Shown here in pieces: positions 8,207-14,818 of a stretch of DNA of 19,357 nucleotides; the first letter of the stretch is position 1; each line of letters begins with the position of its first letter. The stretch comes from Draconibacterium sp. Lineage in GTDB: Bacteria; Bacteroidota; Bacteroidia; Bacteroidales; Prolixibacteraceae. The stretch lies in the NCBI GenBank assembly GCA_030595485.1, contig JAUVDE010000011.1:1-19357 (forward strand), read 5' to 3'. Under the pieces are notes generated by a model. It was not told the DNA's origin and made no database searches. It saw only the letters and a list, made by a program, of their open reading frames with translations. A program made the position numbers and the translations under genes.

Positions 8207-8848
8207 GTGGTAATAGGTAAACATTTTCCTAAAATATTAATTTTTCTACTCCCATTTTTCATAGGGTTAAACCTTAATGGGCAAACGCATGACGCCGATT
8301 CTACAAAAATTGTAGAAATGGACGCCGAAACTACCTATGTCCACTCTCCCAAAAAAGCGACTATTTTTTCTGCTGTTCTTCCGGGACTCGGGCAGGCTTA
8401 CAATAAAAAGTACTGGAAAATTCCGATAATTTATATTGGGTTTGGTACCATTGGTTATTTTATTCATTGGAATAACGATTATTACAAAACCATGAAATTA
8501 GCCTACACCGATTTAACAGATAGCGAACCTGACGGACCGTGGGGGGAAGATGATCCAAGCAACTCGTACATGGACATAAAACCAGACTGGGTTGATTTGG
8601 ACAACGCAACGGACTACGAGAACTTTAAAACAAGCATATCGAAACAACAAGATTATTACCGACGAAACCGCGATTTACTTGTTATCGGTTTTGTTGGCTT
8701 TTACGGCCTCCAAATTATTGACGCTAGTGTTGATGCCCACCTATTTGATTTCGATATGAGCGACGACCTTTCACTAAATTGGCAACCCACCATGCAATCC
8801 TTTAACAAGCAAAACATTTACGGCATTAACTGCACTTTTACATTTTAG
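8207..8848 (+). CDS. DUF5683 domain membrane-associated protein of unknown function
   Basis: The protein belongs to a Bacteroidota family (DUF5683) with no established function. From the GTG at 8207 it has 213 residues. A signal peptide or N-terminal membrane segment (KILIFLLPFFIGLNLNG) comes first. The family core follows: KKATIFSAVLPGLGQAYNKK, then the hydrophobic stretch IPIIYIGFGTIGYFI. A second hydrophobic segment, LLVIGFVGFYGLQIIDA, lies near residues 160-180, and an aspartate-rich tail ends in alternating hydrophobic residues. The open frame extends to a TTG at 8189, but that codon is part of a perfect -7 promoter box, so I prefer GTG 8207; the next ATG would remove the signal segment. 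The gene lies between parB and an mltD-like gene (1 base apart), suggesting an envelope role, but that is inference. Confidence 0.8.
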   Translation: MVIGKHFPKILIFLLPFFIGLNLNGQTHDADSTKIVEMDAETTYVHSPKKATIFSAVLPGLGQAYNKKYWKIPIIYIGFGTIGYFIHWNNDYYKTMKLAYTDLTDSEPDGPWGEDDPSNSYMDIKPDWVDLDNATDYENFKTSISKQQDYYRRNRDLLVIGFVGFYGLQIIDASVDAHLFDFDMSDDLSLNWQPTMQSFNKQNIYGINCTFTF

Positions 8849-8849
8849 C

Positions 8850-10457
8850 ATGACGAAACATCTTACACTACTTACTCTATTTCTGACTATCGCATTATCC
8901 TTTAATGGCTTAGCTCAAAACACCGATTCTATACAACTGGAAACAGAAGTGACAGATACCATTTTAGCTCTTGATTCGAGCGAGGCAGCCGCATTGGAGA
9001 TTAATGAAGATCCGAATATCATTTTCTCAGACCAAATGGACAGTTTGTTTGGCTCTTGGGAAATACAAAATAAATTTCAATTCGATACTTCAGAAGTTCG
9101 TCTGAAGGTTTATCCCAAAGATTTACCCGATTCGATTTACATTCAGCGTTTAATCGATATTGAACAAGTTGTTGATTTGTCGTACAACAAAGTGGTGCGC
9201 AACTACATTAAAATGTATACCGAAAGGCGCCGCGATCAAGTTGAAGTGATGCTGGGACTTTCGGCCTATTACTTTCCGATTTTTGAAGAAACTTTGGACA
9301 AGTACAACATGCCACTTGAAATTAAATACCTGACAATTATCGAATCGGCATTGAATCCAATTGCACGTTCGAGAGCTGGTGCAAATGGCTTGTGGCAATT
9401 TATGTATGGTACTGGGAAAAGTATGAACCTGGAAATTACTACGTTTGTTGACGAGCGCCGCGACCCCATAAAAGCCACCGATGCTGCAGCACGTTATTTA
9501 ACGAAGTTACACGAAATATACGGCAACTGGCATTTGGCAATAGCAGCTTACAACTGTGGTCCCGGAAACGTAAACAAAGCCATTCGTCGCTCGGGAGGAA
9601 AAACCAATTACTGGGAAATTTATTACCGCCTTCCTCGCGAAACCCGTGGTTATGTTCCCGCGTTTATTGCAGCAGCTTATGCATTCGAATATCACAAAGA
9701 ACACAATTTGATACCGCGCTACCCTGCCATTTCACTTGCTGTTGATACAATTACCATAAATGACTACCTACATTTCGATCAGGTAATCGCAAAAATCGAT
9801 ATCGAAAAAGAACAACTTCGGGCCTTAAATCCAATGTACCGCCGCGATGTAATTCCGGCCAAAAAGAACAAACCTTATCCACTGGTTTTGCCGCAAGAAA
9901 ACATAATGGCATTTATCGATGCCGATACCGCTATTTTTGCTTACGAGCGGAATAAGTATTTTCCAGACAATACATTGGCAAACCCAACCACAAGTACTAG
10001 TACCTATTATACACCGGTTGATATTAAAGGGAAAACCAAGGTGCTGTACACGGTTAAATCAGGCGATAATGTTGGGTTTATCTCCTCGTGGTTTCATGTA
10101 CGTTCATCTGACTTACGCTATTGGAACAACATCAATCGAAACATTATTCGCATTGGTCAGAAACTTGCCATTTACGTTCCTGAAAAAGACAAGGCAAAAT
10201 ACGACAAATTCAACACGATGAGCTTTGCCCAAAAACAAGCTTCAATTGGAAAGTCAAGCGCTCCAAAAGAAAAACCTGAGATAAAACCACTTGACGCTAA
10301 CTATGTTTATCACACAGTTAGAAAAGGTGATACCATTTGGGAAATTGCCCAAAAATATGCCGGTATTTCTTCTGATGAAATCATGCGATTAAATAGCCTT
10401 AGCAACGACCGTGGATTGTCCATTGGACAAAAGCTTAAAATCAAACGAAAAGGCTAG
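8850..10457 (+). CDS. mltD: Membrane-bound lytic murein transglycosylase D-like protein with two LysM domains
   Basis: The enzyme should cleave the MurNAc-GlcNAc bond of peptidoglycan with formation of 1,6-anhydroMurNAc, in the periplasm. The 535 residues begin with a signal peptide (cleavage near GLA-Q at about residues 22-23). An SLT/MltD catalytic domain follows at about 140-300. The probable catalytic acid is Glu165 in TIIESALNPIARS, followed by GANGLWQFM and AIAAYNCGPGNV. Two LysM peptidoglycan-binding repeats lie at about 398-443 (YTVKSGDNVGFIS) and 486-533 (YHTVRKGDTIWEIAQKY). No lipobox is seen after the hydrophobic segment, so membrane attachment as a lipoprotein is not supported here. 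The gene starts one base after the DUF5683 stop, implying a shared transcript. Confidence 0.92.
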   Translation: MTKHLTLLTLFLTIALSFNGLAQNTDSIQLETEVTDTILALDSSEAAALEINEDPNIIFSDQMDSLFGSWEIQNKFQFDTSEVRLKVYPKDLPDSIYIQRLIDIEQVVDLSYNKVVRNYIKMYTERRRDQVEVMLGLSAYYFPIFEETLDKYNMPLEIKYLTIIESALNPIARSRAGANGLWQFMYGTGKSMNLEITTFVDERRDPIKATDAAARYLTKLHEIYGNWHLAIAAYNCGPGNVNKAIRRSGGKTNYWEIYYRLPRETRGYVPAFIAAAYAFEYHKEHNLIPRYPAISLAVDTITINDYLHFDQVIAKIDIEKEQLRALNPMYRRDVIPAKKNKPYPLVLPQENIMAFIDADTAIFAYERNKYFPDNTLANPTTSTSTYYTPVDIKGKTKVLYTVKSGDNVGFISSWFHVRSSDLRYWNNINRNIIRIGQKLAIYVPEKDKAKYDKFNTMSFAQKQASIGKSSAPKEKPEIKPLDANYVYHTVRKGDTIWEIAQKYAGISSDEIMRLNSLSNDRGLSIGQKLKIKRKG

Positions 10458-10501
10458 TGATTATTCACTTTGAGATCTGAGATTCACATCAAATATTAAA
10501 C

Positions 10502-10532
10502 AAAAAAATCCAAAAGAGAATCTTCCGGATTT
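10502..10532 (-). terminator. Terminator for the minus-strand lipoprotein gene
   Basis: AAATCC (10506-10511) pairs with GGATTT (10527-10532). An inner AAGA/TCTT stem lies inside, separated by a 2x2 internal loop. Read on the minus strand, the hairpin comes 22 bases after the lipoprotein stop and runs into seven T residues (10502-10508 complement). It gives no T run on the plus strand, so mltD termination is less clear. The rest of the 97-base convergent gap shows only a short TGAGAT direct repeat near 10471. Confidence 0.5.
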
Positions 10533-10554
10533 GAATATTTAACAGGCTTTTTGA

Positions 10555-11349
10555 TTAGCCAATATTTAATTTCTTCTGCAGTCCTTTTATTTCGTTATTC
10601 AATTTTTTAGCCTTTTTCAATGCTTTCGAAAGTGCTAAAGCATCGCGAACTGCTTCTTTGTCGTAGGTTTCCAAAATAATATAGTAGTATTCTTTCCCTA
10701 GAAAAACAGCTTTTAAATTGCGATCAACATGCTGGGCAATAAACTCAATTACCCCACCATCTTTACCATTTCGGTACGAAACCTTTTCCCACTTGGCTTC
10801 CATAAAATCACTTCTATGGTTATCAACTGAACCAATGGGAATATCATCGGTTTTAGCATCTTCGCCACTGTCGTAAACACGCAATCCAATATGGTTTAAC
10901 CAATTTTCGCCATGATAATTGCTACTCAAGTACAACTCTCCTTTTTCATTCAAATGAACTTTAATATACGAACGATCCCAGGCACGTTTAAAAGTCTGGC
11001 GTTTATGAATATACTGTGTATAACGGTCGAATTCTGTTTTTTCTTTGGTAAATGATTTTTCTAAGTCGGCAATCTGAATCTTTAATGAATCTAATTCGGC
11101 TTCTTTTCGCTGCATCACTTCAAAGCGTACATCTTTAAGCAAATTTTTTGCGGCATTGCTTGCATAAATAGCTTCGGGGTATAATCTTGGAATACTATCC
11201 AATTTCAAAATAGCATTGGTTGTATCCTTTTTCAGCAATAAACTCTTTGCATAATCGAGTTTAACTTTGGCATTATCTTCGTCGGATGGGCCACAAGCCA
11301 CAAAAATTATTGCCAGCAAAATTGCAATGTATTGAACAGAAATCTTCAT
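10555..11349 (-). CDS. Putative surface lipoprotein with coiled coils, unknown function
   Basis: I do not recognise a characterised family. From the ATG at 11349 the protein has 264 residues. It has a lipoprotein signal peptide with a lipobox-like IFVAC and acylated Cys19. The next residues are GPSDED, an acidic stretch resembling the lipoprotein export signal that sends Bacteroidota lipoproteins to the cell surface. Residues about 26-75 look like one or two TPR-like helical hairpins (KLDYAKSLLLKKD...LYPEA), then a charged coiled coil at about 78-108, a probable beta-rich region at about 125-228 and a second helical, lysine-rich coil at 232-262. The frame extends 6 codons upstream to a TTG (11367), but that TTG is part of a -7 promoter box. 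It is transcribed alone, convergent with mltD and divergent from the RNA methyltransferase gene. Confidence 0.75.
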   Translation of the reverse strand: MKISVQYIAILLAIIFVACGPSDEDNAKVKLDYAKSLLLKKDTTNAILKLDSIPRLYPEAIYASNAAKNLLKDVRFEVMQRKEAELDSLKIQIADLEKSFTKEKTEFDRYTQYIHKRQTFKRAWDRSYIKVHLNEKGELYLSSNYHGENWLNHIGLRVYDSGEDAKTDDIPIGSVDNHRSDFMEAKWEKVSYRNGKDGGVIEFIAQHVDRNLKAVFLGKEYYYIILETYDKEAVRDALALSKALKKAKKLNNEIKGLQKKLNIG

Positions 11350-11364
11350 CTTTAATATTTTTAG

Positions 11365-11372
11365 CAAAATTA
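11365..11372 (-). promoter_or_regulatory. Bacteroidota -7 promoter box for the lipoprotein gene
   Basis: On the minus strand this reads TAATTTTG, an exact TAnnTTTG match ending 15 bases before the preferred ATG. Its last three bases are the in-frame TTG that could be mistaken for a start codon. Confidence 0.5.
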
Positions 11373-11408
11373 GTATTTTAAAAAGAACGATGAAATCAAA
11401 ATATTAGC

Positions 11409-11924
11409 ATGAACACCAATTCTGTTCAATTTTTTAAGTCGCAACCACAAGAGGAAGTTCCTACTGATTGTGAGATTATTGTAGCTGCATGGAACCTTTC
11501 GAACCCTGAAAATATTGGAAAAATAATTCGAATGGCACACAATCTTGGTGCAACAGAAGCCCTGTTTATAAAAACAAACGAATTGCATCGCGAAGCAAAA
11601 ATCAAAAAAACCGCTGGTTTTTCATTCAAGCAAATGATCTGGAACTTTATTTCAGAAGACGATTTTTTAAATAAAATAAAATCCGATTATGAGTTGGCAG
11701 TCCTAGAAACCTGCGATGGCTCTACAAATATATTTTCAACAAAGCTTCCCAAAAAGTTAATTCTTTTGGCGGGTAGCGAATCGCATGGGATACCTGAAAA
11801 CATCATAAAACTAAGCCCGCAAAAAGTGTATATCCCCATGCCCGGAGGCTGTAAATCGCTGAACATTTCGAATGCACTTTCTGTGGCAAGCTTCGAATGG
11901 TACCGACAGCAAACAACATTATAA
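11409..11924 (+). CDS. TrmH/SpoU-family RNA 2'-O-methyltransferase
   Basis: This is a short SPOUT-class methyltransferase that uses S-adenosylmethionine to methylate a ribose 2'-OH in tRNA or rRNA. All three family motifs are visible in its 171 residues. Motif 1 is NPENIGKIIRMAHNLGA at 32-48, with the conserved Asn and Arg. Motif 2 is LLAGSESHGIPENI at about 119-132. Motif 3 is VYIPMPGGCKSLNISNALSVA at 140-160, which forms the trefoil knot and cofactor pocket. The size matches the single-domain SpoU group, without the N-terminal substrate-binding domain of RlmB or TsnR. The exact target nucleoside cannot be named from sequence. It is divergent from the lipoprotein gene across 59 bases, and I see no clear -7 box for it. 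Confidence 0.88.
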   Translation: MNTNSVQFFKSQPQEEVPTDCEIIVAAWNLSNPENIGKIIRMAHNLGATEALFIKTNELHREAKIKKTAGFSFKQMIWNFISEDDFLNKIKSDYELAVLETCDGSTNIFSTKLPKKLILLAGSESHGIPENIIKLSPQKVYIPMPGGCKSLNISNALSVASFEWYRQQTTL

Positions 11925-12052
11925 CTGTTACTTATACGGAAACGAATACACTTTCTCCCTTCACTTTACCTTCATCTTTTTCACTATATATTGCTTTGTT
12001 TTTTTGTTCAACTTTACAAAAAAGAATTAAAACACGCCTATCGTGCTTTGCT

Positions 12053-12067
12053 ATAGATTTTTTCTAT
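12053..12067 (+). promoter_or_regulatory. Candidate OxyR/LysR-type binding site upstream of oxyR
   Basis: The 15-mer is ATAG, seven bases (ATTTTTT), CTAT. It fits the ATAG-N7-CTAT arrangement of an enterobacterial OxyR half-site and contains the LysR-type T-N11-A (T12054, A12066). It ends 25 bases before the oxyR ATG and overlaps the putative -7 box at 12065-12072. A second CTAT is at 12038-12041 but has no matching ATAG partner, so only one full half-site is seen. The short arms are AT-rich, so chance remains possible. Confidence 0.45.
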
Positions 12068-12072
12068 CTTTA
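12065..12072 (+). promoter_or_regulatory. Probable -7 box for oxyR
   Basis: TATCTTTA matches TAnnTTTG except at the last base and ends 20 bases before the ATG. It overlaps the candidate OxyR site by three bases. The rest of the 168-base gap after the methyltransferase gene is T-rich with no clear terminator. Confidence 0.4.
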
Positions 12073-12092
12073 ACAAAAAATCAACTTACATC

Positions 12093-13034
12093 ATGATTAC
12101 CCTAACCCAGTTGGAGTATATTGTTGCAGTCGATACGTATCGGCACTTTGGGAAAGCAGCTGAATCCTGTTTTATTACTCAACCCACGCTTTCAATGCAA
12201 ATTAAAAAGCTCGAAGAAGACCTTGAAATTATCATCTTCGACCGCAGTAAACAACCACTGATTCCGACCGATGTTGGCACAAGAGTTATTGAACAAGCCA
12301 GAATTGCCATTAAACAAGCCGACGAAATTAACAACATTGTAAAAGACCATAAGAATCTGGTTTCAGGGATGTTGCGCATTGGCATTATTCCAACGCTTGC
12401 TCCTTATTTATTGCCCACTTTTGTGGGTGCTTACAAAAAGAAATATCCAAACATTTTTATAAAAGTGGTAGAAGCAACTACCGAAAATATCATTAAACTT
12501 TTAAATAAAGATTTAATTGATGTTGGTATATTGGTAACACCACTTAACGAAGAAAAAATTATTGAGAAGCCTGTTTTTTACGAGGAGATGCTGATTTATG
12601 CCAACAGCGGGCACAAATTACACAAGCAAAAAGAAATTACGGTTCAGGATATTGCCACACCCGAAATCTGGCTACTTAGCGATGGACATTGCTTCCGCGA
12701 TCAGGTAATCAATCTGTGCTCGTACATGGGAACTACTGATAGTAGTTTGCCTTTTCACTTCGAGGCAGGTTCGTTGGAAACCTTAATGAATATTGTGGAT
12801 AAGGAAGGTGGAATAACGCTAATTCCCGAGCTTGCGAAAGCAACCATGTCGCAAAAAAGAGCCTACAATGTTAAGAACTTTACCAACATGAAACCTTTAC
12901 GTGAGGTAAGTTTGGTATACTCTCGCCATTTTGCTAAACACAAACTCATTAATCTTTTATGGAAAGAAATTAAAGATTCTATTCCTAAAGAATTACAAGA
13001 TGAGGAGCGTGGAACTATTGTTGAATGGAGGTAA
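12093..13034 (+). CDS. oxyR: OxyR-type hydrogen peroxide-responsive LysR regulator
   Basis: This LysR-family activator senses peroxide by forming a disulfide and switches on genes such as catalase, peroxiredoxin and Dps. The N-terminal winged helix-turn-helix is at about 1-60 (LEYIVAVDTYRHFGKAAESCFITQPTLSMQIKKLEE), followed by a linker helix and the two-lobed effector domain. The diagnostic feature is DGHCFRDQVINLC at 197-209. It holds Cys200 and Cys209 with the same spacing as the redox pair Cys199/Cys208 of E. coli OxyR, and is followed by the OxyR-like SLETLMNIVDKEGGITLIPELA. The length of 313 residues is typical. The direct targets are not adjacent: the next gene is a tRNA with its own promoter. 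An OxyR-like site upstream suggests autoregulation. Confidence 0.92.
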   Translation: MITLTQLEYIVAVDTYRHFGKAAESCFITQPTLSMQIKKLEEDLEIIIFDRSKQPLIPTDVGTRVIEQARIAIKQADEINNIVKDHKNLVSGMLRIGIIPTLAPYLLPTFVGAYKKKYPNIFIKVVEATTENIIKLLNKDLIDVGILVTPLNEEKIIEKPVFYEEMLIYANSGHKLHKQKEITVQDIATPEIWLLSDGHCFRDQVINLCSYMGTTDSSLPFHFEAGSLETLMNIVDKEGGITLIPELAKATMSQKRAYNVKNFTNMKPLREVSLVYSRHFAKHKLINLLWKEIKDSIPKELQDEERGTIVEWR

Positions 13035-13093
13035 AAAAATCACAGTAATCAGTTGTAGTGCTTAGTAATGATTTGCTCTAATATTGCTCGGAA

Positions 13094-13117
13094 AGGCTAG
13101 GCATGCCTGGTTTTATT
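13094..13117 (+). terminator. Weak hairpin downstream of oxyR
   Basis: AGGC / GCCT pair around a 7-base loop and are followed by GGTTTTATT. The centre is the 10-bp palindrome AGGCATGCCT (13099-13108). The stem is only 4 bp in the terminator fold, so this is tentative. Nothing else is seen in the 174-base gap between oxyR and the tRNA except the tRNA promoter. Confidence 0.25.
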
Positions 13118-13167
13118 ATAAAATGGCACAAATACTTTCAATAAATTTCAAAAAAAGACAGAAAACT

Positions 13168-13197
13168 TTTGCTAGATAAATTTTTTATTTATCTTTG
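13168..13197 (+). promoter_or_regulatory. tRNA-Leu promoter
   Basis: A -33 element TTTG (13168-13171), an 18-base spacer and an exact -7 box TATCTTTG (13190-13197) fit the Bacteroidota vegetative promoter. The tRNA 5' end is 11 bases after the box. This is the most complete promoter in the window. Confidence 0.75.
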
Positions 13198-13208
13198 CGC
13201 CGCAATTA

Positions 13209-13289
13209 GCGGATGTGGCGGAATTGGTAGACGCGCTAGACTTAGGATCTAGTATCTTTGATGTATGGGTTCGAGTCCCTTCATCCGCA
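13209..13289 (+). tRNA. tRNA-Leu, anticodon TAG
   Basis: The acceptor stem is GCGGATG (13209-13215) with CATCCGC (13282-13288), followed by discriminator A13289. The D-arm contains the GG of TTGGTAGA. The anticodon stem CTAGA/TCTAG encloses the loop CTTAGGA, giving anticodon TAG at 13243-13245, which reads CUA and related leucine codons. A long variable arm (about 13253-13264), as expected for leucine, precedes the T-arm with loop TTCGAGT. One T-T mismatch occurs in the T-stem (13266/13280). CCA is not encoded. Confidence 0.96.
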
Positions 13290-13292
13290 CTC

Positions 13293-13336
13293 AAAAAACC
13301 GCCGACCTTGTTTAAAAACAAGAGTTGGCGTTTTTT
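13293..13336 (+). terminator. Strong terminator after tRNA-Leu
   Basis: A long stem runs from CGCCGACCTTGTTT (13300-13313) to AAACAAGAGTTGGCG (13316-13330). It has one G-T pair and one bulged A, and is flanked by A6 on the left and T6 on the right (13331-13336). The flanking A/T runs let it work in both directions. It separates the tRNA unit from tig. Confidence 0.85.
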
Positions 13337-13367
13337 AATTTAGGCTATTGATTTAAATTTTATCATC

Positions 13368-14720
13368 ATGAATATTAATTTAGAAAACATCGACGCGGTT
13401 AATGCAACAATTAACCTAAGTATTGAAAAAGCGGACTACGAAAAACAAGTAGCCGATGTTCTAAAAGATTATCGTCAAAAAGCAAACATCCCGGGATTCA
13501 GACCAGGGAAAGCTCCAAAAGGACTTATTGAAAAGAAATTTGGAACTGCGGTTTTGGTTGAGGAAGTAAACAAATTGCTTTCGCAGAACTTGTCGAAATA
13601 CATGATGGATGAAAAACTTCCAATTTTAGGTGAGCCTCTTCCAAACGAAGAAAAGACAACAGATTTTAATTGGGAAAAAGATGAGAACTTCGAATTTGCT
13701 TTCGACATTGCTTTATCTCCAGAAGTTAAAGTAAGCTTAAACAAAGAAAGCAAATACAAATACTACAAAATTGAAGTTTCTGAGGAGATGATTTCTCAGC
13801 AGGAAGACATGGCAACATCGCAATTGGGACAAAACGTACCAGTTGACGTTGCAATAGACAATAGCTCTATTCGCGGAAACTTTGTTCAGTTAGATGCTGA
13901 AGGAAACGAAGTAGAAGGCGGAATTGCTCCAGAAGGTGTTTTAATTGCTGTTGACATGATTAAAGACGAGGCGATTAAAAACTCGTTTGTTGGCTGCAAA
14001 AAAGACGATATTGTAATTTTCAATCCTGTAAAAGCATTTGAAAATACAAAAGAAGTTGGTCACATGTTAAACATTAAACCTGAAGAAGCTGAAACATTGG
14101 AAAGCGAATTCAGATATACTGTTACCGAAATTCTTCAGTACGAAAAAGCTGAATTGAACGAAGAGCTTTTCAAAAAGCTTTATGGAGAAGAAACTGAGGT
14201 TAAAACAGTAGAAGATTTCAGAGCACGAATTAAAGGAGAAATAGCAACTAACCTTGTTCATTCTTCGGACAATAAATTTACATTAGACACACGCGATGCT
14301 TTGGTTGAAAAAACCGATATGGAATTGCCAGAAGTATTCTTGAAGCGTTGGTTAACTACCATTAACAAAGAATTAACGCAGGAGCAAATCGATAAAGATT
14401 TCCCTAACTTTATTCTTGACCTTAAATGGCAATTAATTAAAGACGTGGTCGCAAAAGAAAACGAAATTCAAGTAACACCTGAAGAAACCGTTGAATTTGC
14501 TAAGAAAATGGCATTGGCTCAGTACCAGCAATATGGCATACACGATGTACCAGCAGAGCAGTTGGAGTCGTTTGCAAATATGATGCTTGAGAAACAAGAG
14601 GAAAAAGAACGCATCTACAAAAAGATTGCCGAAGACAAGGTTATAGCTATTGTAAAAGAAAAAGTTACGCTTCAGGACGAAGAGATTTCGCAAGAGAAAT
14701 TCAACGAAATGATGAAGTAA
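13368..14720 (+). CDS. tig: Trigger factor, ribosome-associated chaperone
   Basis: Trigger factor docks at the ribosomal exit tunnel and shields nascent chains. In the 450-residue protein the N-terminal domain carries the ribosome-binding signature GFRPGKAP at residues 43-50 (consensus GFRxGxxP). The middle segment (about 150-245) is where the FKBP-type prolyl isomerase domain normally lies. Here it reads RGNFVQLDAEGNEVEGG...FVGCKKDDIVIFNPVKAF and lacks an obvious FKBP active-site pattern, so isomerase activity is doubtful. The C-terminal part is long, helical and charged (about 250-450), matching the arms that form the chaperone cradle. The ATG at 13368 is preceded by a one-mismatch -7-like box (TAAATTTT, 13354-13361), but only 6 bases separate them. 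clpP and clpX follow, the usual tig-clpP-clpX order. Confidence 0.93.
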   Translation: MNINLENIDAVNATINLSIEKADYEKQVADVLKDYRQKANIPGFRPGKAPKGLIEKKFGTAVLVEEVNKLLSQNLSKYMMDEKLPILGEPLPNEEKTTDFNWEKDENFEFAFDIALSPEVKVSLNKESKYKYYKIEVSEEMISQQEDMATSQLGQNVPVDVAIDNSSIRGNFVQLDAEGNEVEGGIAPEGVLIAVDMIKDEAIKNSFVGCKKDDIVIFNPVKAFENTKEVGHMLNIKPEEAETLESEFRYTVTEILQYEKAELNEELFKKLYGEETEVKTVEDFRARIKGEIATNLVHSSDNKFTLDTRDALVEKTDMELPEVFLKRWLTTINKELTQEQIDKDFPNFILDLKWQLIKDVVAKENEIQVTPEETVEFAKKMALAQYQQYGIHDVPAEQLESFANMMLEKQEEKERIYKKIAEDKVIAIVKEKVTLQDEEISQEKFNEMMK

Positions 14721-14755
14721 GCATCGCACTTAACCAGTTCATACAAAATAAATTT

Positions 14756-14784
14756 TGCTGAGTGCATCAGCATTGAACTTTTTT
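14756..14784 (+). terminator. Possible terminator after tig
   Basis: TGCTGA (14756-14761) pairs with TCAGCA (14767-14772) around a GTGCA loop. Seven bases later comes a T6 run (14779-14784). It could partly separate tig from the clpP promoter. Confidence 0.45.
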
Positions 14785-14785
14785 A

Positions 14786-14793
14786 TAACTTTG
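14786..14793 (+). promoter_or_regulatory. Bacteroidota -7 promoter box for clpPX
   Basis: TAACTTTG is an exact TAnnTTTG match. It ends 55 bases before the preferred clpP ATG, the longest leader in this window. Its last two bases are the first of the adjacent inverted repeat. Confidence 0.6.
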
Positions 14794-14818
14794 TGAATCG
14801 TTTTTGAAACGGTTTACA
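14792..14818. promoter_or_regulatory. 12-bp inverted repeat over the clpP promoter/start-site region
   Basis: TGTGAATCGTTT (14792-14803) and AAACGGTTTACA (14807-14818) can form an uninterrupted 12-bp RNA stem with two G-U pairs around a TTG loop. The repeat covers the expected transcription start (about 14798-14802), so only part would be in the mRNA. That makes a DNA operator at least as likely as an RNA hairpin. No regulator is assigned. Confidence 0.5.

Noticed and set aside
9919..10221. 100-codon open frame overlapping mltD in another frame.
   Set aside because: It lies wholly within a well-supported gene with conserved LysM sequence and has no recognisable product; it is a shadow frame.
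13035..13208. 174-base gap between oxyR and tRNA-Leu, checked for a small RNA or small protein.
   Set aside because: Apart from a weak hairpin and the tRNA promoter I see no conserved fold, start signal or coding pattern.
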